Source: Talinum fruticosum (taxonomy: Eukaryota; Streptophyta; Magnoliopsida; Caryophyllales; Talinaceae). Taken from it: a stretch of DNA of 64,000 nt. Shown one piece after another: positions 45,899 through 56,639 of this stretch. The notes under the pieces are model-generated. The model was given only the letters and a program-made list of their open reading frames with translations, did not search any database and was not told the DNA's origin. The number at the start of each line of letters is the position of its first letter. The first letter of the stretch is position 1. The stretch is from positions 3,224,001 through 3,288,000 of the forward strand of contig JAITYX010000045.1 in NCBI GenBank assembly GCA_021018815.1, in the 5' to 3' direction. The position numbers and the translations under genes were made by a program.

Positions 45899-46740
45899 TC
45901 CGGACTTCATAATAGGGATCAATCCCAACCTAAGTAGAGAAATTAGCCCCTAAACATGATACTAAGCAATTGACAAGATTCAATGAATATAAACATGAAA
46001 ACTATAGAGAAATTGCAAAGAGCAAACATAAAGAGAAAGAATTAAGAATTACCGAATACAAATCCGAATGCTTGAATTCAAATTAATCTTCAAAAATTCA
46101 GAATATTAAATTTCAAGCTAGAGGGATTTGACGGCTGAAAACCACCCTAGAAACCCTAAAATTTGATGGAGAAAAGAACTGCCAAAACAAACTAAACAAA
46201 AAACGCTTATAAAGCCGCCGAATCGAGTCGCACGGCCGTGCGGGATTTTCGCACGGCCGTGCAGGTGATGCACGATAGGCCGTGCGAAATGCCTGAACTC
46301 TCTGCCTCTCTTGCACGGGCCGTGTGACTCGGCACGGGTACCGTGCACGACTTCAACTTCCGTAACTTCTCGCACGGCCAGTGCAAGATGCGCACGGGGG
46401 CCGTGCGACCTTCCTTGACTTCGGGCCCTTCGCTTGATGATCCGCACGATCGTGCGGCTTCGCACGATAGGTCTGTGCAACTTCTCTTGATGTGTTTTAG
46501 GCTTCTTTCTTGCCTCCTTTTGGGCCCGGACTCTTCTCTTCATCGCTTTGCATCAAATTTACCTCGAATCTCTCAAATTTAAGCCCAAAACCTATAATAA
46601 AGAGATTTACGAGCTTAGGTGATGATAAAGAGAAAATGAGCAAAATCTAACCCAAATCTAAATAAATATAATTGAAATCATCACGGAATTGGTTATATAA
46701 TGCCTTAAAAACCGATAAAAACGAGGTTTAACAATGCATA
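45899..46740 (-). repeat. Remnant of an LTR or leader with GC-rich palindromes
   Basis: Read on the minus strand there is a cluster of GCACGGCCGTGC-type hairpins (46478-46230), then CTTTATAAGCG (TATA-like), then TTTTAGGGTTTCTAGGG and a T-rich leader. This layout resembles a promoter plus 5' leader of a retroelement LTR, but I could not find its partner copy in the window. Minus-strand frames at 46118-46543 are repeat by-products. Confidence 0.45.
46230..46478. repeat. Cluster of nine GCACG...CGTGC palindromes
   Basis: Perfect GCACGGCCGTGC at 46230-46241 and 46251-46262; related inverted repeats at 46270-46285, 46313-46325, 46332-46346, 46372-46384, 46392-46406, 46444-46455 (GCACGATCGTGC) and 46462-46478. 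Arms are 5-6 bases with 0-7-base centres. Confidence 0.85.
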
Positions 46741-46848
46741 CCAAGTTTTAAATGTAATCTTATCTCGACTCAAAAACTAGCTATTGATGAGAATTGCGTT
46801 GTTTCTTATGGGCCAAATTTTTGTATTATATAGGACCTTACCTCGAAA

Positions 46849-47818
46849 ATGCTGATTGGAGCGGGTGATCCAAGCAATGGGGTGTACTTCTTTAAGAACA
46901 TACGTTGTGGTTCGGCACATATGGCATCGAAGAAGAATGACTCCGCACGATGGCATCAACGTTTAGGACATCCATCTTTTGATAGTTTAGCTTCACTATC
47001 TTCTATTTGTGAATTTAGGTTGAATAAGGAAATGTCGGATTGTTGTGATGTATGTCATAGGGCCAAACAAACTAGACACGGTTTTCCTTTAAGTAATTCT
47101 CGTGCAAGTAAACCTTTTGATTTGATTCATTTGTGATTTGTGGAGGCTATATCATACACCATCATTCTCTGGTTGCCATTATTTTTTGTGCATAGTAGAT
47201 GACTATAGTCGTGCTACTTGGGGTTTACTTGATTAGGGATAAAAGGAAACATATGAACGTATTGTGCAATTTTGCTCTATGGTAAAAACTCAATTTGGGA
47301 CATGTGTTAAGAAGAGACGGATCGATAATGGGATTGAGTTTAAGGGAGAATTGCAAAAATTTCTCCTTAATGGTGGCATGCTTCATGAAACCTCTTGTAT
47401 GGATACACCTCAACAGAATGGTCGGGTAGAACGGAAAAATCGCCACTTATTAAATGTTGTTAGAGCTTTAAAATTCCAAGCGTCGCTACCTATTCAGTTT
47501 TGGGGAGAGTGTGTTCTCATAGTTGCATATTTGATTAATTACACACCCGGAAAGTTGCATAACTTTAAGAGTCCCTATGAGGTTTTGTTCGGTCTCAGCC
47601 CATCCTACGATCACTTGCGTGTTTTTGGGTGCTTATACTATGCACACAACCACCACCGCAATCGGGATAAATTTGATGCTCGTGCCACTAAGTGCATATT
47701 TTTGGGATATCCTCACGGACAAAAAGGGTGCGAGTTTATGATCTTGAGAGCAAGAAAATATTCGTTTCATGGGATGTTATATTTTATGAAACAAAATTCC
47801 CTCTTGCCTCCAACCTAA
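46849..47818 (+). pseudogene. copia GAG-pre-integrase and integrase (broken)
   Basis: 46849-47136: KNDSARWHQRLGHPSFDSLA and CDVCHRAKQTRHGFPLSNSR form the HHCC zinc-binding segment, ending in KPFDLIHL and then a frameshift at the first catalytic Asp region. 47264-47818 is an open 184-residue segment with MDTPQQNGRVERKNRHLLNV (catalytic Glu), IQFWGECVLIVAYLINYTPG, YEVLFGLSPSYDHLRVFGCL and KCIFLGYPHGQKG. The middle part with the second Asp (about 47137-47263) is frameshifted. Confidence 0.82.
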
Positions 47819-48249
47819 TTCCAACACCACAAATTTCGAAACCCCACCTATCTGCGCAAATCCCATAGCCCAATTACTTCCGGACCATGAGTTTTGCCCG
47901 GCCCACGCAGCGTAAGCCCACATGACCACCAAGTCATTCCTTCCTCCTCAAATGGGCCTCAAACACCGGCCCATTCGGCACCAACACAGGGGCCACTACC
48001 AGTGCCCAACCCTTTTACTCCACACGGGCCACCGAACCTTCCCTCGTCCTAGCCGAAGCCCAATTCGGGCAACCCTCCACTTTACCCACTAGCCTTGTAC
48101 CGCATGGGCCTCCGGAAGCCTCTACTTCAGCTGACCCACATGAATCTCAGCCACTATTCTCAATGGGCCAAACGGATTGGCCTGGCAATAGAGCACTAGC
48201 GAATGACCCGTAAAATGTCTCTAGTGAGGGGAGTCGACACCCAACATCA

Positions 48250-48510
48250 TTCTAGCCCGTCCACAACGAGACAGCCAACCACCACCTCATCTCCGCGACT
48301 ATGTCCGCAATGCCATCGGTGGTGACACCCTTGCCTCGACACTGCCCCATGATGCTTCTTCAGGTAGTCCTCATCCTTTGTACCAAACATATTGAGATTG
48401 ATTGCCATTTCGTTCGGGAAAGGTTGTTGTCCGGTGAGATAACCACTCAGTATGTGTCCACTCGAGAGCAACTTGCTGATATTCTTACAAAGGCACTCGA
48501 GCATTGACAA
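48250..48510 (+). pseudogene. Linker fused to RNase H C-terminus
   Basis: Codons up to about 48375 give LRDYVRNAIGGDTLAST, a segment that in copia pol lies before RT. Immediately afterwards the sequence reads KHIEIDCHFVRERLLSGEIT and VSTREQLADILTKALEH, the extreme C-terminus of RNase H. The roughly 1.5 kb in between (all of RT and most of RNase H) has been deleted. Confidence 0.75.
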
Positions 48511-48571
48511 TTCCGTTATTTACTTGGCAAGTTGGGTATTTCGGATCTTCACAACTCCACTTGAGGGTGAG

Positions 48572-48780
48572 TGTTAGGCTATGGTTATATCTAAGTAGGA
48601 GTTTAGTAGTAGTTATTGTATATGTTTACAATTCACTAGCTTTCTATGTAGGACTTTAAACATAGAGTCCTAGGTATCTTGTTATTCTTTTTGCTTAATT
48701 AGTATATATATACAATACATGTCCAAAGGAGAAGGACAGAAAGACAGTTACTCCTAAAGATCTCAGTTTTTAATATGCAT
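48572..48780 (+). repeat. copia 3' LTR, end uncertain
   Basis: The LTR starts TGTTAGGCTATGG after the purine tract GAGGGTGAG (48563-48571). A TATATATATAC motif is near 48704. The right end is guessed near ATATGCA at 48778; no second LTR is available to fix it. Confidence 0.5.
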
Positions 48781-49744
48781 CGATGAAAATAAGGGACTCA
48801 TTTAAGAGTCGAAATATGAGCAAAATAGCTTGAATATAGCTCAGATTTCTAGTAGATGTATTACCTCTTTCACCACTATGGACGGCAAGCTATAATTATT
48901 TTAGCTGGACTTTTCATTTAATTTTTAGTTCCTGATTACAGGGTAAGAGTTAGCTAGATAGTGAAGGGATTAGTCATTAGATGGAGATCATCAAGGTCAT
49001 GAGTTTAGAATATCGATAGGGTTGCAGTATTCTAAGGATTAATAAGAGGGCATTGTTGGTAAGCAAAGTAGAGAACATGTTTAATTCTGCTAAGGATGCA
49101 AGCTCTCAGCACATCCAAAGTTTGCAATGGAGGCATTCAATTTGAAGGAATTCAGTTTTGATTGCCCGTATCACATCTTATTGTGAGTGAAATTAATTTT
49201 CAAGACAAGACGGATTAATCATCAAACTTCTTTTCCCCGTATTTTTGATGATGTTGAGAGAATGGTTTGATCACAACTCAGGTTACATGTAGCTACTTGG
49301 AAATGTAAGAGGGACCTTCCATTGTTGGGCGTACTTTTCACTTATAAGATTTTTCATTCTCTATCCCTTTTTGTGTTACCCTACCCATTGGCTGTGTGTC
49401 TACCTATTATTTTCTATTGTATTGATAATATCAGATTTCTAATAGTATCGAGTTTCAATTGTGATGATAACTTCAAATTCTTTTCCATATATATCATGTA
49501 CTTCTGTTGATAAATTGTATTCCAGAGCAATGCTGAGCAGTATTTCAATATTTTTGTTCAACTAAAAACTCATTAACATTTGTGTTTACACATTTATTTA
49601 ATATTGTTAGTTTCATTAATGTAGTAATATACATTTTAGTTTAAATATTCTATAAATTGAGCGATTACTTAATACTGATAATACTTTAAATTGTATGATA
49701 TAGTCATGAAAAAACTTATTCCCATGACAATCACAAATATAAGC

Positions 49745-49793
<49 letters not shown>

Positions 49794-50107
49794 CTGTAAT
49801 AATATAATAACAATCTAAAACAAATTAAATAGAAATAAATAAAAAGTAAAAATAAATATTGATATATATACAACTTCGACAGACCTACTTATCGGTGTTC
49901 AATTGCCATCCATAACTTCAGGTCTACTAACAACAAATGAGAAGATTCGAATAGGGACAAAAAGAAGAATCAGGGGAGTTGACTCCAATTATTTTGTGAT
50001 TTTTTAAAGGCACCCATGAATTTATAGTTAAGTGCAGAATCTTTCGTTAGTGGACCCGTTGGGGGCTAGGATAACCTCCTCCCAACTGCATGTATCATGA
50101 TAATTCA
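48781..50107. other. AT-rich spacer
   Basis: I see no gene or element ends. It contains a (TAA)n microsatellite at about 49747-49790, the source of the leucine-rich minus-strand frame at 49616-49873. Confidence 0.5.
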
Positions 50108-50342
50108 TACTCCGTCCTCTAATAATTGTTCTGTCTCAGATATGAAAAATTTTGAAGGTGATTGTTTACATACAATTTTTTTGATAGAATTAATGCACTA
50201 TTTTTTGTTGATTTTATTTTTAATTCAATATTTTTTATTTATTTAAAAAAATATTTTTTAATATTAATAGTAGTAAGAAAGTACTTTATTTTGATACTTT
50301 CATAAAACAAATATGAACAAATATTTTAGAAGTGAAGAAGTA
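50108..50342. mobile_element. Possible Stowaway-like MITE
   Basis: The left end TACTCCGTCCTCTAATAATTG resembles the TACTCCCTCCGTCC start of Stowaway/mariner MITEs. The right end AGAAGTGAAGAAGTA is a weak inverted counterpart. TA at both ends would be the duplicated target. About 235 bases and AT-rich, as usual for the group. Confidence 0.4.
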
Positions 50343-50596
50343 CAAGTGATTTTTTTAATGTCGTTAAAGATGTGATGACGAGAACAGATCATCATTGTCG
50401 CATATTTTATAACTAAACACTTAATCAGTGCAAATTGTCAATATATTTAACAGTACACTTGGCCTTAAAGGGACAACTGGACAACCACCATTGACTTTTA
50501 TTTATATTCATCTTGTTTGCCTTCACGTCGTAGCTAATTCAAGCTTAGAAAGTTTCCTTGATTGACTTCTAAATTTCATAACATAACAAGAACTGG

Positions 50597-51185
50597 ATGG
50601 AGAAAAATAAGGCTTTCCTTATTTTGCTGCTTCTTGGAGTGGCGTTTGTTCTTTGCACCACTGTTGTTCTTCCCATATTTTCCGGTGAGTTCCTCGCTCT
50701 GATCACATGTAGTGTCTGCTTCAATACTCCGGGGTTACGCCTGTTGAGAAAGTTATTCTTCTTTTGTTTTTTAAAGGGGTGGGGAGTAATAACGTGAAAC
50801 AGCAGGCTGATTTAAAGTAGTCCAATTTAACGTGTGAAAAACCAGACTTTTTATCTTGGTTGTGAATCAAAAATTTAGGTTTTAGTTTCATCTAATTTAT
50901 ACATGTATATATGCACAAAAATGAAACATTTACAAGTAGATAGCCATACGGAAGTAGTTCTTTCTTCCTCAAAACTACAAATTCGGTATATATATATGCA
51001 TAAATACTGAATTTACAAGGGTTTAAAATCTAGGGCATACTTAGTAATGGTGAAAGCATTTCAATTTTTGTTTCTTTTTTTCAAATTCATATTTATGTCC
51101 TGATCCACACCTTTTGTACTTTATTGCAGGAAGTGTAAATAGTCCTGTAACTGAAGATCTTTTCGTTGATGGACTCAACACACAG
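50597..51185 (+). CDS. Possible plant gene, first two exons; signal peptide or membrane anchor
   Basis: Exon 1 (50597-50684) starts MEKNKAFLILLLLGVAFVLC and continues TTVVLPIFS: a short charged start, then a hydrophobic run of about 20 residues that would act as a signal peptide or signal anchor. It ends at a donor G|GTGAGTTC. Exon 2 (51130-51185) follows an acceptor TTATTGCAG|G after a T-rich tract. The phase-1 junction restores a glycine codon, giving SGSVNSPVTEDLFVDGLNTQ. The donor after exon 2 (CAG|GTTTGG) is weaker, and total coding length is a clean 48 codons. The remaining exons were not found; they may lie beyond the TE-filled stretch downstream. I do not recognise the protein family. 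This is the only candidate cellular gene in the window. Confidence 0.5.
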
Positions 51186-51736
51186 GTTTGGAGGCCTTCA
51201 TCCCTCTTCTTTGAAGCCAATAATATTAATATAAGTCAATTGCGATTATTTTGTGTGGTTATCTCATCAAAGTTTTGTCAATTGACTATGATAATCCGTC
51301 TTACAATAGTCTGTCTTGATTAAAAACAAAATCAATTCAAATCTTTTTTCTTTTTCCTGAAACTCAATCAATCAATCAAACCAAACCACAACTAATGCTT
51401 CCTATACTATCATTAATGTCTGTCGTTTGTGAAATGTTTACATTTCTTTCAGAAACAAACCATTAATTTTCTATGAAATATGTATTTAGGCCAAATCTGA
51501 TACATGTTAAGGAAACGCCATCATTGGCCTGAAGTCTTTTGATAATAGACGCTCACTAAATGCCAAGTATCTTTTTGGTTTGTGAAGTTTTTTGGTAAAA
51601 TTGGTTGACGCACAATAGCTTATTTATAAGGGTGTTTTCTCTTGTTATATAAGGTAATGTCTAGAACTTTTTTTTTTTCCCAAGAAAGAGAAAGACGTCA
51701 TTGAAAACCCTGTTATTGATGTAAATCATGGAGCTA

Positions 51737-51910
51737 TTTGGCCCCATTTGGTTAGGCAAAACTGGAATGGAACTTGATTTGTCTAATTTTAAGTTCCTTT
51801 TTCAGTTATTTGATTGATTATTTTGAAAGTGGAACTTGAAATTTACAGGTTTCAAGTTCCCTCAAAATAATGGAACTTGAAATTGGTTGATGGAATTAGC
51901 CTATTTGCTA

Positions 51911-51986
<76 letters not shown>

Positions 51987-52295
51987 GTTGTTGTTGTTGT
52001 TGTTATTGTTGTTGTTGTTGTTGTTGTTATTTTGGTTATTGTTATTATTTTTGTTATTAGGTTGGGTATTTTTTTGTTATTATTTATTTATTTATTTATT
52101 ATATATTATTTTTTTCATATTGATTGATAGAACATTACAGTTTGAAAATAGGTTTACTAAAAATTATAAATAAAATGTGTTAATTATTGAAAAAATTACA
52201 AGATAGTTAATTAAAAAAATTAAATAAATATAAGACTCAATATCAGAAAATATGCTAACGAGCTTCAACTTTTATTGAATCAAATGATGATGATG

Positions 52296-52351
<56 letters not shown>

Positions 52352-52612
52352 TAATAATAATAATAATAATATTTAATAATAATAATAATAATAATATTTA
52401 ATAATAATAATAATAATTTACAATGATATAAAATAATTTAAAAAATAAAACAATTCTAATTTTATCTCATGATTAACAACCAAACAACAAGAACTTGAAC
52501 TTGATTCCATTCCTCGTTCTTTACCAAACACTTGAAGAGAATATTCAAATTCCATACCTAATCTCTCGGTATCATTCTTTGATTTCATTTCATTCCAGTT
52601 TTGCATACCAAA
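51737..52612. mobile_element. MITE-like inverted-repeat element with expanded ATT repeats
   Basis: The ends are inverted: left CCATTTGGTTAGGCAAAACT then GGAATGG, right (reverse complement) CCGTTTGGTATGCAAAACT then GGAATGA. The centre carries long microsatellites. A terminal GTTTGGT motif is common in hAT-type MITEs; no clear target duplication was seen. The 98-residue poly-leucine frame here is a microsatellite product. Confidence 0.6.
51911..52420. repeat. ATT/TTG/AAT microsatellites
   Basis: (ATT)n at about 51911-51986, (GTT)n at 51987-52030, and (AAT)n blocks interrupted by ATATT between 52296 and 52420. The T-rich and A-rich arrays are complementary, so they could pair as a long hairpin inside the MITE. 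Confidence 0.85.
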
Positions 52613-52844
52613 CGGGGATAGTTTGTTCTTGTGAGATCTTGTCATGGCTAAAACTGATGTAAAGTTTTTCGGAGGTCGTGTTAGAAATCTAGACAGACTT
52701 AGAATTTCATTTATGTTTGCTTTTGTGCTGTCCGCTAACATATGTATAGTTACTCAAAATTGTTATTCTAACTAATAATCATCCAATTCTAAAGTCACTA
52801 AAAAGGAAAAATAATCCTATAAAATGTATGTAAGTGAGATTAAG

Positions 52845-52971
52845 GGCTGTTCTCTTTTGATATAGGCAACGGTTGTAATCTTTAATAAGTTGTAAGTCAG
52901 TTGGTAAGGTTAGTTGTAAAAAATTGTAAGTAATCGTAAGCTTAAACTAAAAAGAAAAGGGCCTCGGATAA
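52845..52971. mobile_element. Small MITE-like inverted repeat
   Basis: Left GGGCTGTTCTCTTTTGAT and right AAAAAGAAAAGGGCC are imperfect inverted ends about 125 bases apart. The inside has GTTGTAA words on both sides. Confidence 0.35.
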
Positions 52972-53659
52972 ATGTATGTAGCGATGGCGTAGCTATGCGT
53001 TAAGGCTATGGGTGTCCCAGGACATCCCCATAGCAAAAAACAAAAATTTATATTTATATTTAAAAATTTTTAAAAACTTATATAATTGTTAAAGAGGACA
53101 CCATAAAACATAATAATATTTATCAAATTTAAAAATATTAAAAAGGAGGATGCACTTAAATATATTTGTTAGCTTCACCAAATATATCAAATGATAAATG
53201 CGTCTCTGAATCACAATCTAATACAACAAATGAAATCAACTCATCCACCAGCCAGAACCGCACTAGAACTTCTATAATCCTCCAACTCCGCCCACCTTCC
53301 CTCGTCATTCAGTAACTTGGCCAGCAATGGCCTTGCTAGCTCTCACCAGTGAATCTCTAACAGGGTTAATTAACCACCAGAAAGTTTCAATATGGCTAAT
53401 ATGACTCTCCATTATGCCAACCCCTAAGTTCTCTTTCCTCCAAAACCTTATCTAATCATACGGACTTACAAGGACAGACAATGCTTCCTTGATAATATTC
53501 ACCCCATCACGCATGCATGCTTTGTCGATATTGTTCACATCTCTACAACTTTTTATGTCCTATGTGTAGAAAATTGTGTTATATGGAAAAGCTCACCCAA
53601 TATGGGAGCCAAACACTCATATTTATAGTAAAAATAATTACAAGTTACATAAATATGAC
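52972..53659. other. Spacer with exon-like minus-strand segment
   Basis: No gene is established. On the minus strand 53540-53240 holds short frames (RDGVNIIKEALSVL ending at a GTAAGT donor-like site; IETFWWLINPVRDSLVRASK) that look protein-like but contain stops. I could not assign them. Confidence 0.3.
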
Positions 53660-53896
53660 GTTTGGTTGGATGTAATGTAATAGGGGTGTAATTTAATCAA
53701 CTATGTAATGTAATTAGCTACATAATGTAATGGGACAACAATTACATTACCATGTTTGGTTATATAAAAAGTATAATGTAATTACAAATGTAATGGATTA
53801 TTTAAATGGAAAAAAATAGTAATTGAATTATTGTAATGGAAATAAATGTTATCTAAATAAAAATTTGAGTTACATATTTAGATTTGAGTTTTGCTA

Positions 53897-53899
53897 AAT
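53897..53899 (+). repeat. CACTA target-site duplication, left (AAT)
   Basis: AAT before the left terminus matches AAT at 61732-61734. Confidence 0.8.
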
Positions 53900-54205
53900 C
53901 ACTACTACAAAAGCAGACAATTAACGACGGAAATAGCGACGGAAAAGCTGTTAATTAGCGATGGAATTCGAAATTAGCGACGGAAATTTTCCGTCCCTAA
54001 TTCGTGGGTCGCTAATCCGTCGCTATTTAGCGACGGACTAGCGACGGTAGTCGGCTTCCGTAGCTGCTGGTAGTCGATGACGGAAAGCTTATGTCTGTCG
54101 CCGATTTAGCGACGGAATATGTGGTTTTTCCGTCGCTGAATTCCGTCACCGTAGTCGATATTCCGTGGCTATTCCGTCGCTATGCCGTCGCTATTCCGTC
54201 GCTAT
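53900..54205. repeat. CACTA terminal and subterminal repeats (left)
   Basis: CACTACTACAAAAGCAGAC terminus, then about a dozen AGCGACGGA or TCCGTCGCT motifs in both orientations. They are the probable binding sites for the element's own subterminal-binding protein. Confidence 0.85.
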
Positions 54206-54629
54206 TTGGGCAGAATTCCAAAATACATTTTTCTAATAATTCATTACCCTAATACAAAAAATTGTGAATGGATAGACAAATCCAACATTCACATATGTGG
54301 CATTTACATTTGGCATTTACATATGCCAGCCACAAAGTACTCATCCAAGTTGGATATACAAATCCAACATACACAATCAAACATATTTATAACCAATTAA
54401 CAAATTCACAAAAACAAACATACAAAAGTTCAATAGAAACCATAAGCACATACATATTAAAAATTTGCAAAATGTTCACAAATACACACAAAAGTCTCAA
54501 TGAATCGAGCAAGGTCCTCACTCTTCCTCATCCTCTTCCTCTTCCTCTTCCTCTTGTGGTTGTACTGGTGGACGGTGAGATCCGGATGCTTGCTGAGAGT
54601 TCAAGAATTCATTCAAGTGTGCTATTGGC

Positions 54630-56385
54630 TCAGCGTAATCTGTCCACCTTTTCTTTAAGCTGCCGATTTTCCAATCCAAGCACACGAGCATGCTCAATCC
54701 ATTGATGTAACTCGGAAGTTAAATTATACATTGTTGCTCTCAAATCCGAGTCATCTATAGTAGAAGCTTTAGGTGACTTGAAGGACATGGTTTGTTTTAA
54801 ATTTCTAGCCTCGGATCCAAGTCTATAAATGCGACCTTTGTTGTTCGCATTGGCTTTGAGCCACAACTCATGTTGTGAAGGGGTTGAGACATTATCCTCG
54901 GAAGAGTTGGGGTCATCATCTGGAAGGTTGAGTGGGTTGAGTGTTTTGCAACTCTTCCCACTCTTTTTGGAACTTCTCCGAATAATATATAAATATTTGA
55001 GACATGTAACTATCACAGGTTGTGAAGGAAAACCATATATTGAAAAATATGAAAATTGCATATATAAGGTTACTCACATAAATGGCCTTCGATTTTTTGT
55101 CGACCCATTCGTCCTTTTTTGTTTTGTGGGTTCTTGAAAATAGTTGGGTCGGTAGAGGCTGAACTCCTTTAAGCTCCTTCATCTAAATACAACAAACGTT
55201 AGTACATAATCAATTTACTAATATGGACATGTTAATAGTTGCATGCGTAATTACTAATAAAGGGGTATGTACCAAGCGCCGCTTATGCTCTGTCATAGGG
55301 ATTGAGCCACAAGTATGGAGCGATGAACCAAGTCCACCTTGATCAGCATGGCGGTTTTTCCGAGCCTACTCACGGAATTTCTTGTACTCAGCATTTTCCC
55401 AATATTCCAACAACTCTCGCCGATAGTTGTCACCCAAGCAATTCGGCTTCTTATTTTTCTTGCTTTCAGCATGAAGTCCTTTAATTGATCACTTCCTTTC
55501 TTCTCAAAATTTCTTCTAATTTGGACTTCATCGAGTTGGAGACCAAGTGAAAACTTTCTGCATAAATGAAAAAGTAGTTTATAAGTTATGAAATTATAAT
55601 ATAATGCTATAACATGCGAAACAAGTCATAATGTTATCTCCATTTCAAAAAACTAAAGATTTGTTATTACCTTAAACTCGGAAAACCACGAGATCACGTT
55701 GTGAGCGAGAGACTTTACCCTATGTAGGCCATGATCCGTCATATTTGCTCTCGAAAGATGTGGGAAATCGTGCCCACAACTTTGTCAATGGGGTAGAACC
55801 TAATCAAGAAACATATAAAACAGTTAGTTATACACCTAAGTACTATAAAGCTTAATTTATTTTACTACTAATTATCACAGCTTACCTTTCACCATCCGGC
55901 TCAATTCGAATCTTTTCTCGGCTAGTAGCACTCGCTTGATTCATGACTAGCATACTCGTTTCCTACATCAGTTGGCCCATCATTTGTAGGCCTTTGTGGT
56001 GGCCTTTGTTCAGCACCAACGGTGGAGTGTGGTATAAGGGTCGTACCATATTGGTTATGAGCTATGTATTGGGCGAGTTTGAGTACATATGAGGCTGTTG
56101 AGAATAAGGATGGTTTGGGATGAAAGACCCACCCAATGGGTTTTGCATATGCGGGATGTTTGGATGTTGGAAATAAGGAGGGTTGGGAATGAATGATCCA
56201 CCCATTGGAGTTTGGGTGTAAGGAGAGTGTGGAGATACTCGCTCTACCTATAGGAGACTGAAGGTTACGAGGGTTTTGAGAGGGGGTAGAAGTGCTTACA
56301 TCATTACCTTCACCATCGGTAATGATGTTTCCAGCCCGTCCCCGAGTAGCCGATCTTTTCGTCCCGCCTCTACCTCTCTCCATAT
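54630..56385 (-). CDS. CACTA second protein, Transposase_24-like, multi-exon
   Basis: The gene starts near 56385 (MERGRGGTKRSATRGRAGN). Exon-like segments then give FRANMTDHGLHRVKSLAHN (about 55750-55690), a lysine/arginine-rich part around 55560-55300 with ENAEYKKFREYARKNRHA-like codons, QPLPTQLFSRTHKTKKDEWV and DKKSKAIY (55160-55085), and a C-terminal part (DDSDLRATMYNLTSELHQWI, LENRQLKEKVDRLR) with coiled-coil character, ending at 54630. Plant En/Spm elements encode such a protein, which binds the subterminal repeats. Intron boundaries were not fully resolved, so intactness is uncertain. Confidence 0.65.
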
Positions 56386-56639
56386 TTCCTAACATAAACA
56401 ACATAAAAACATTATTAGTAAACTTCCAACGGTTAAATTGATTCAATATAACACAAAACATAAACATGTATGCGTTAGATATAAATATTCTTCTATTAAG
56501 AAATTACGCTTCAATTGTTTTTCCTTTGATTACATTAATAACAATTCATTTAATTACAACATAAGTAAAAGTTATTCAATATAAAACAAACGCTAACAAT
56601 AACATGTTCAGCTAGCCATCATCCCGATCATCAGTAGCA

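Larger units (their letters stand above)
46770..48780 (+). mobile_element. Ty1/copia element remnant lacking reverse transcriptase
   Basis: GAG-pre-integrase, integrase, a proline-rich linker, a fused RNase H end, a polypurine tract and an LTR start are in order. The copy has no 5' LTR, gag or protease, and RT is deleted. The RNase H end and short GAGGGTGAG tract resemble the Ale/Retrofit kind of copia element. It is distinct from the SIRE-like elements in this window. Confidence 0.72.

Noticed and set aside
46230..46478. CRISPR-like array
   Set aside because: Repeats are short palindromes with irregular spacing in plant DNA; there are no uniform repeats and spacers and no cas genes.
46118..46543. 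141-residue Arg/His-rich minus-strand ORF
   Set aside because: It is produced by the GCACGGCCGTGC palindromes; periodic GC-rich sequence opens several frames at once.
51877..52173. 98-residue plus-strand ORF, almost all leucine
   Set aside because: It is a translation of the ATT/GTT microsatellite inside a MITE, with no supporting context.
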